Positions 32,601 through 41,600 of a stretch of DNA of 64,000 bases are shown here, piece after piece. The stretch covers positions 2,541,252 through 2,605,251 of the forward strand of contig NC_062993.1 in NCBI RefSeq assembly GCF_023078275.1, written 5' to 3'. Source of the stretch: Leguminivora glycinivorella. Taxonomy: Eukaryota > Arthropoda > Insecta > Lepidoptera > Tortricidae. A model generated the notes under the pieces. It saw only the letters and a program-made list of their open reading frames with translations, did no database searches and was not told where the DNA came from. Position 1 is the first letter of the stretch, and every line of letters starts with the position of its first letter. A program made the position numbers and the translations under genes.

Positions 32601-35600
32601 ATAAGTACGCATACTTGCTCGTATCGTACGTCTATCACCCATTTCAGACTGCGTTTCGATCGGCGTTTAGCGTCAATAATTATCAGCTCGGCTTCATGGC
32701 TGTACGAACCTTAGCTCGGACCATCGAATATGAAACTTATAAACTTCTTTATACACAAGGGTATAAAGAAGTTTATAACCAGGTGCTCCATGACACCATT
32801 GCACCAATCTGTCGCCAGCACCGCTACACTTCAACGGCCAAGTCACACAACATCCATACTAATATTATAAATGGGAAAGTGTGTGTGTCTGTTTGTTTGT
32901 CCATCTTTCACGGCAAAACGGAGCGACGTATTGACGTGATTTTTTAAGTGGAGATAGTTGAAGGGATGGAAAGTGACATAGGCTACTTTTTGTCTCTTTT
33001 TATATCCCCCCACTTCCTTAGAATGGAGGATGGAAGTTTGTGGAGAGATTTTCGAATTTAACGCGAGCGAAGCCGCGGGCAAAGGCTAGTTAACTATAAT
33101 AATAAAGAAATCGCAGTAAGGAACTTTATGTAGATTTCATTACTTTTTAGAGATAAACAAGCAGCTCCATCGAGACGGCTATTTTTTACAGAATGTTTTT
33201 GGTGGGATATACATAGGCATAGGTATATAACACTAACAAGGTATCTATTGTCTTAGTCCGTTTTCACATTATCCGATCCGATATCGGATGTTGGAAGGAT
33301 TTAAATGGAAAAAATCCAAGATAGCGCCTGTAATGTATGGGGTATCAGTCCTACATCCGATATCGGATCGGATAATGTGAAAACGCATTTAGTCTCATTA
33401 ATTATTACTTATGTCAGAGTTTCACTAATTATTTCCTTTTATTCATTTATTATCTCAGTTTAGGTTTATACGAGTACCAAACGAGTAGTATACGAGTAGA
33501 AAATATATTACCAAAACAATACAAACTATCATTAATTTATTATAAAAACGTAATCCAAAGTGCCACACCTGGCGGCCTAACTATCCGCGTTGTGTCCAAG
33601 ACGAAGCCTGACCGTGGTGACCGACGAAGCTAGCAAGTCTCTCTACATGTTAGCTGAAATACTGTCAAACCATTCACTGTGATTACTCAGATTATTATAA
33701 GCAAAATGATCTTCGAATGAACTTTCTGGACAATTGAGATGCATGGGCGCAGTCGAAACCAGCTCGCCCCTTCAGCCGTGTCCCGTTGAAAATCGGAAAG
33801 ATTCTTTTCCTTAGCACATTTAATGTTTACAAATTGGATTCGCCTTCTGTCACCTAAACTGGTAATTTTATGTATGAGGTCATTGGTCAATGGTCATACA
33901 ATTATTAATTTATACAGTTATTAATTATGTATCTCTACTCGCATTGCTGCTGCGATTCTAAAATATTTAATATCCATATATTATGAATATTCAATAAATC
34001 ATACAATGACATTTGTGATGTGACATGGATGTCAGATGTCAGATCTGTTGGCACAATGATTGCGTTTTGTTGAACGTATTTGAGCTCAACATATAGGTTT
34101 ATTATCACTAAGTATATTATATTAATGAACAACGAAACGGATGTGACATTTTCCTAGTCCACCAACGTCATCTAGTCATTTTATTTGGCAATAATTAGAC
34201 AACATGCGAACTAACTTAGCCAGCGAAGCGATCACAACTACGTCGAGGCCGACCAAAAAATATAATTTGTAAAAATTGTGTTTTGAGCCAATATTTTGAT
34301 ATTAAAATAAAGTTTTTTGATAGTTATTCATAGTATAATATAAAAACAAGTAAAAATATGTGTGAAAATATGTTTTTTCCACTCCCGGGTTACGAAACAA
34401 CGCCATCTAGTTTTAAAGCAAAAACTAAGCTTTTTTCAGGGGTACGCTTTTTTGTATGGGCTATATCAGTCTAGTATTAAATGGTCCTTGGTTACTACCC
34501 ACTGATAATTAAGGGTCCCCCCACATCTAGCGTCTCGCGAGCGTCGCGTCGGGCCAACTGTATGGAAAAAGACGTCGCGTCGACGCGACGTCGACGCGGC
34601 GTCAGGCTTTGCCCATATAGTTGGCCCGACGCGACGCTCGCGAGACGCTAGATGTGGAGGGACCCTAGGATAACTTAAGTTTAACTAAACATTTTGCCGA
34701 ATATGCCGAATACCGAATATTTACCGAATATTCGGCCCATCCCTAATTTAAACTTAAATTAACAAATTGAAGCTTATTCATTCAGTAACAAATTTTCGAC
34801 AGCGGCGTCCCAGGGTTTATACCAATAAAAATGAAGAATTTAAGAATTACTTTTGTCACATTTAAAATAGTGACAAGTTTACAAGACATTATTGTAAATG
34901 TTTACCGTTTAGATTTTATATTAGCAATATTAGACCGGACACAGCTTTATTTCACACTTTTTTATCTTAGTTTCAACGTAAGTTGCCTTATTTACTAAAA
35001 TCACAACATCCTTTTTTTAAATTTTAGTATCATATTACAACCAATTTTTTAAATACGTATTAACGTACGTTTTGTACGTACTAACGATCCAATTGTATAC
35101 GAAATAACATTTATTTTGCCAAAATTGTTACTTTACTATTTCACTGAAACCTAACCATGCTAACTTTGCAGTAAGAAGGCAAACAAAATTATCATTTCAT
35201 TCACAGAGACGCTCGATTTAACTCGTATCTTATGAAACCGCGCGTCAACTTTAATGATCCGATATGGCTTTGTCTATATTTATCAAAATGTGTAAAGTGG
35301 ATAGATGAACACTGGGTCAGAACACTATGTAATTGTAATGTTTAACATTGAACCTTAATTGAAAACTTGCATATTTCTAAACATTAACCGTATCTCACTT
35401 AATTTAAACATTGATTGACAGATTCCACACACATAATTCTTGAAGGTAAAACAAATTAACATGAATTTTTATTCCAAATAGCCATCACATTAATTTCAGT
35501 CATTTTCCAAACATTTTTAAAACACTACTACATTATAGAATTTAACCCTTTGAACGTTAAGCCCGTCCTCGTGAACCTAGTCCAATAAACGCAAATTGTT

Positions 35601-38600
35601 CCAGTTTTGGTCGCACTTTTGATATTTCTTTGACATCCTACTTCTACGCCTGTAGGCTTCCGTTGACATCTTTGGCGATCAAAGGGTTAACCTTTTACCG
35701 CATATGACATACTAGCTTTTGCCCGCGGCTTCGCTCGCGTTAGAAAGAGACAAAAGTAGCCTATGTCACTCTCCATCCCTTCAACTATCTCCACCTAAAA
35801 ACGTCACGTCAATTCGTCGCTCCGTTTTGCCGTGAAAGACGGACAAACAAACACACACTTTCCCATTTATAATATTAGTATGGATAAAATATTTGTTCAA
35901 TTCGAACGACAATAGTTGTCAGTAGACTTTATAACGGCCAAATATGGAACAATATGAGAATTTCTACTACACAGTTCTAATATTAAGACTAATTTATAAA
36001 TGACTAAATGACAATGTCTTACATTATTGTACAATCACACAAAATACAGTTTTCTTACAGCTAGATTACATTAGGCGATAAATTCAGAGTCTTTAGACAT
36101 CAGACATTTGGGCCAGCAGCTTGCTATTACAGCATGGCGTATAATAGCTATCATTATAGTACAGCTTGGTCGACGGTAGCGGAGCGGTGGTGGTCGAGAC
36201 AAAACATGGAAAAAAATTGGATGTGACAGACGCACGAGTGATCCTATAAGGGTTCCGTTTATCCTTTTAGAGGTACGGAATCCTAAAAATATTTAAAAAC
36301 CATACTTTTGATAGAACATTGTTTTTATTCGGAACAGAAATCGTGACATCGGTGGAATACTAAGTACTATTTTTGTAATGAAATAAAATTCTTGTTAATG
36401 CTTAATACTTCATACAATAATACTTAAAAAGTAAAATTTTGTCTCATTTCGTTAATTTTCAAATTTAATACCAAAAATATTCTCATTTGAGTGTTATTTA
36501 CGAAAAACATTCAATTAACATCTCTAAAACTTTCATAGCACCCATTTTTTCTATAATTTAGTATATTTAAATGGCTTTAAATAGTTTTAATTTCTCGATT
36601 TTAGGCCATGAACCATCATAGTTACACATGTAAAAAGTAAATTAATATATTGTTTTGTCTCCAAAACCAGCCCGGACGAATTTACTTACGCACCTTACGA
36701 TACGACGAAATCGGCATATCATGCGTCCAAAACACCTCGTAGTTGCCTAGCAACCGCGAGCATTGCTTGCACTTATCCTCCACCGTTTCTGGCCAAGCTG
36801 TACACAAACTCTAATCTTCCAACAAACTTACACCACCTAGATTATTATCAAGTAAAGACATCACTTGGGCAGCGAATATAGCTGTTTCAGATTTAGGGCT
36901 ATTTAAACGGGAAGTTACTTCAAATTGGATCATATCGTCTAACCAGGCGCGGAGCTCTGTCATAGGTTTTACAAACTCACTTCGAAGTATAGACTGCGGT
37001 AATACTATGAGCACACTCGCTAGCATCGCCATGACGCATGACTGTATTTTTGGGTCCGGTGTGTAGCGGAGATATAGAATCATTTGGACGACATCCCAGC
37101 AGTAACTTGGACATTTCGGACAGTTCTTCGATGCTAGAACTATGTTCCCGATCACGGATAGATATTTGAATAGAAGTATATTGTCGATGTCCTGTTTTTG
37201 ATTTTGATGGCTTAGGGATAGCTGTCTTATTCCAAATCCACCGACTAATGGATAGAAAAAACTGTCAGAGACTGCTGCAAATTGGTTCTTTTTAGCTTTA
37301 GCAAAAGGATGTGGTCGTTTTGAGTGGAAATACCTAGTTTTCTGTATAAGTCTGCGTCGTATAACTTCTTCTGGTGATATATTTTCTTCTTCTTGATTTA
37401 CAGCATCAGGTTTAACCAATTTTGGTTCACTTTGAGGTCTGACATCAGCGATCCTATTGGCTGATTCAGAAAGTACATCTAGCATAAATATTTTAGTCGC
37501 AATAGAATATCTTCCAACATCAGTATGAATCTCTTTGCAAATATGCTCAGCGCAAATTTTAGGGTGACTGCAGAGTACAGCAACTGCTGTATTAAATTTG
37601 ATGTTATCAAAATCGTCTACATGGAATTTCGCATCCAAATGTATGAAGAGATCTAGGAATTCTACGGCTAATTTTGGATCTTCATTTTTAAGCTGTTTAG
37701 TGATTAACTCTTCAGCGGATTCTACTGCTGTTTCGAATATTTCTGCATCTTTAGCTTCAGTTATGGGCTCTATTAAATCTCTGACATATGCTGGTCTATT
37801 CTTATCAGCTATTGCTATGTCATTTGACATATCATACGGCTGTAGATCGTCATCCGAGTCTAGATCCTCTGACAAAGTCTTACTTTTATCTAATGCATCA
37901 AGTTTGACAGAAATTATCGTTTTGACGATTTCTTTAGTTTGCTCCGGGCTTTTAACAGCACAGGTCATTATCGTATTATTATGGACTGATCTATGGCTTT
38001 CATCAATCACTTTCAAAGCAATCAGATCAAGAATCCCTTTCAAATCTATGGATTTCGGCTTGAAATCTTTAGGAATCTTTTTCTTACTATCTGTTATGCA
38101 TTTATGCGTTAATTCTTTGAGCTGATTATATATTTCAACGCAATTTGGTCCCATTTCTTTATAATCAAAGCTTAGTTTTTCAGCTGCTTTATCACTATCG
38201 TCTATTTCTGCGAATAATTTTAGTATAATCTCAATAGTGGCCATGCCGATACATCTGAATTCTTGCGACATCACATCAAGATGTTTTGACATGCCTTTAT
38301 AAAGGATTGTTTTTAATTCGTTTAACGACCAGTTTTCTTTGTTCTCCATATGTATGAGAACACAATATTTGATAGCAAGAATCAGTAACTGTGATGTGTA
38401 CATATGTTGTGTTATGTTAGTTACATTTGAGTGTTTCACGTCAGACCAGACTCTACTTAATTTCAAAACTAATTCAGTCAAAACTTTGCTGTCTTTTGTA
38501 GTAGACAGATAATATATCAAGTTTTCTGGTATAGTTGTATCTTTGTAGTCTTTGGGTTGAATGAATAATGGTATTCTATATGTTAGTATTTCTTTCCAGT

Positions 38601-41600
38601 CTTTATTTTTATCGAAATTGTCTCCAAGGACATGCAAGATTGCTTGTTCCGACTTGTTATAGTCTATGGGTGATCTGTGTAGTAAAGTTAGTGAAATAAA
38701 ATCTATAGCTTGTCTGTTTAGATGAAAGAACATTTTTTGTACGAGTTTTCGTCTAATAAACATAGTATCAGTTTCATTGGTCGACCAAGCGATAAGTGTG
38801 TCTATAAATTTGAATATGGCGTCTGAATTTCCGCTCATATTATAATTAATAATCACTTTCGAGACTAAAAATGACAAGTATGAAATATCATACTGTATGT
38901 TTTGTGCGTAACTGGACTCAGTCATGAAATCCATGGCTCTTATAATGTGAAAGATCAAATTGTAAGAATAGTTCTCATGCGAGAAATTCTTTGGCGTATT
39001 TTTCTCCAATTTATTAGCAATTCTTTCTGGTAATGTAACTAAAAGTTGAACATAGCTCTCCCATTCATTTTGCAGTTTATACTGCTCACTTTTATCATCA
39101 AATTTGACACTACTACAGTCAATAATAGCAGTCAAAACTGCATCACTTTTAACATAATCAGTCAAAATTGACGCCAAAGCGTTTAAAGTTACCTCGTTCA
39201 TTTCATTTTTCAAAAATCCGCATAAAACTGCAAGTGTTTCTTGACTAACCTCAAAACTTTCTTCAACGGTGAACAATCTTGAGATTTCGTTCTTGAACAG
39301 CGGCCAGGATGATATTAAAACACGCACTACACTGCTTAAACACTGCACAAACACTTCCAGAACTTCATCGTTGAAGGTTTTCTCATCGATTCGGCTTAGC
39401 TTTTGCACTGTGATGGGTCCGGGGAGGATCTTGAGAAGATCTTCAAGGTACAAAGCCAGGTTTTTCGCTTGGCTGGCTGAGTTCACTCGCTCGAGTCCAT
39501 GTAAAGCGTCTACTAGTGTTCGTAACTCTCTGCGGAGGTCGATTTTCTTTTTTTCATTGTCTGCAAATGGAAAAGACCTGAATATGCCCAAAACTGTATG
39601 TACACTAGTTACATTTATGTGACGTTTCATGCAGACTGGAGTCAAGTATGTTTTGAACGTATAAATTTATAAAATAATAATAGATGTATAAGTAAAGTCG
39701 CAAGCAGCAAGCAGGTTCTCACATCAAAGATTTTTTTGTTTAATTTTGGTACGAATTAAACCTAAATCAAATGTAACATTTAACACCAATAAAATTGTTT
39801 CAGTAAATAAATATTTTTGAGTCAGTAAATAAATATTATTGATTTTATTGTACTTTTGAGCGTCAGAAAGTAAACGAAATAGTTAAGGATGATCTTAAAA
39901 ATAACATGAGTGCAAGATAGCAATTACAAAAAATTGCTTTTATGATTATGTAAAACTACATACGAATATATATTTTTTAAATTTTGATGGTGGATGAAAG
40001 CAAAATGGGACGAATTTAAGAAATTTGCAAAAAACGAATGAGAAAATGACGATACCGATTTAGCAAAATGGGACTTAAACGCGTACAATTACGTTTTGAA
40101 ATGAACCACCAACGTTTTCAGGACAATCTTATCCCTGTGGTCTCGGAGATAACAACCTACTCCAAGACCACGGGGACAACGCCTTCGAAACGTCGGAGGT
40201 TAGTTTCAAACTACCAAGTCCCATTTCTCTAAATAAAAATAAGTTATGTACAGGTCAACCAAATCTTGCCATTAAAAAAGGCGCGAAATTCAAATTTTCG
40301 ATGGGAATTATATTTTCAATCAATATTTAAGTGTTACGGCTCAGCCACGACATTGGTCTAAGCGCGACAGCGGTGAGCGGCGGCCATACATTGGAGCGAG
40401 ACACAGCGATTGGACTTTTCATTCGCACGTATGGCTGCCGCTCACCGCTGTCGCGCTTAGACCAATGTCGTGGCTGAGCCGTTAGCCTGGGTCGTTGATG
40501 ATTCTACCACAGAATATATAATAGTACAAGTACAGAAGGCCCACTGCTTTGATGTTCACGAAATGCCGCCTTTTTAAATGCCTACAAAATTCTAACAAAG
40601 AAACGAGCCGCACGTGCGCAGCGTCGGATGATAGGGTTGCCTATGGATTAAAACGAATTAATTCTCAGATAAAATGTTATACTATATTCAAGTTTTGGGT
40701 ACTTTCTAGGTATACAATACAGTATTTTTATATTTTTGTTTAAGCCTTCAGCATCACAAGCCTTATTGAACATTTCCGTAGGACTTAATCAATAAGATCT
40801 GTGTAAGATTGTCCTATTTTATTCATGATGTCTATTTAACTATGCATTATTCCACACGTGGACATCGCATATGAACCTTAAAAAAACTCGCGATGTAAAG
40901 TAACAATAGAAAGTGCGAACGTGCGTTCCGTGAGAACGCGCTCCACCCCTGATTAGGCCGCGAACTCGCGGCCGCCGGCATGTACTTGTAGCGCGGCGAT
41001 ACAATCGCGGAGTGAGCCGCCCCTGATTCTACCAACAACAAGGTTTAAAAAGGCAAGCTATTTATAAAGCCAGCTGCCCAGTGAGCTCAACATTTTTCTA
41101 ATGTGCCGCCTATTTTTTAATGTAGATATGGTTGACCGACTATAATAATATTGAAATCAGTGTACAACTCACCAGTCGGTGTGGGCTGTAGTGTGACTTC
41201 AGACAGCTGTGATGAGAGGGAGTCCAGGTCGGTAAAGCCTCCCATCGGGGTCATCGGAGGAGGGGCCAGGTCACTCAGCAGGTCTAGGTTCGATGCCGGG
41301 GCGGGTGCTGAAAAATGGAATTTTTTTTTTTAAATGTCAGTATGGGACAATAATTAAATAGAGTTGAGGTTGAAACGTAAGTCATTAACAATTTTATACA
41401 GATGTAGTGCAAAAAGGGTTTCCTTCGTCTTTGTCTTGCTCCGTTGCGTTTGTTTGTCTTGTTCGTATTTGTCTCTGTTTTCCGTTTATTACAATCAAGC
41501 ATGTAATTAACACTTTCGCTACCAAGAACCCGACTGTCGGGCACACCGCTCGTAGAAGCGTAGCCGATTACATGGGTTTCCCCGTATGTAGCGAAAATGT

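Noticed and set aside
32498..32947. 149-codon open frame
   Set aside because: It runs through a MITE, a hairpin and a Helitron-like repeat. No domain or splice structure supports it.
37598..38125. 175-codon plus-strand frame
   Set aside because: It lies antisense to the Tel2 exon, whose protein is clearly recognisable.
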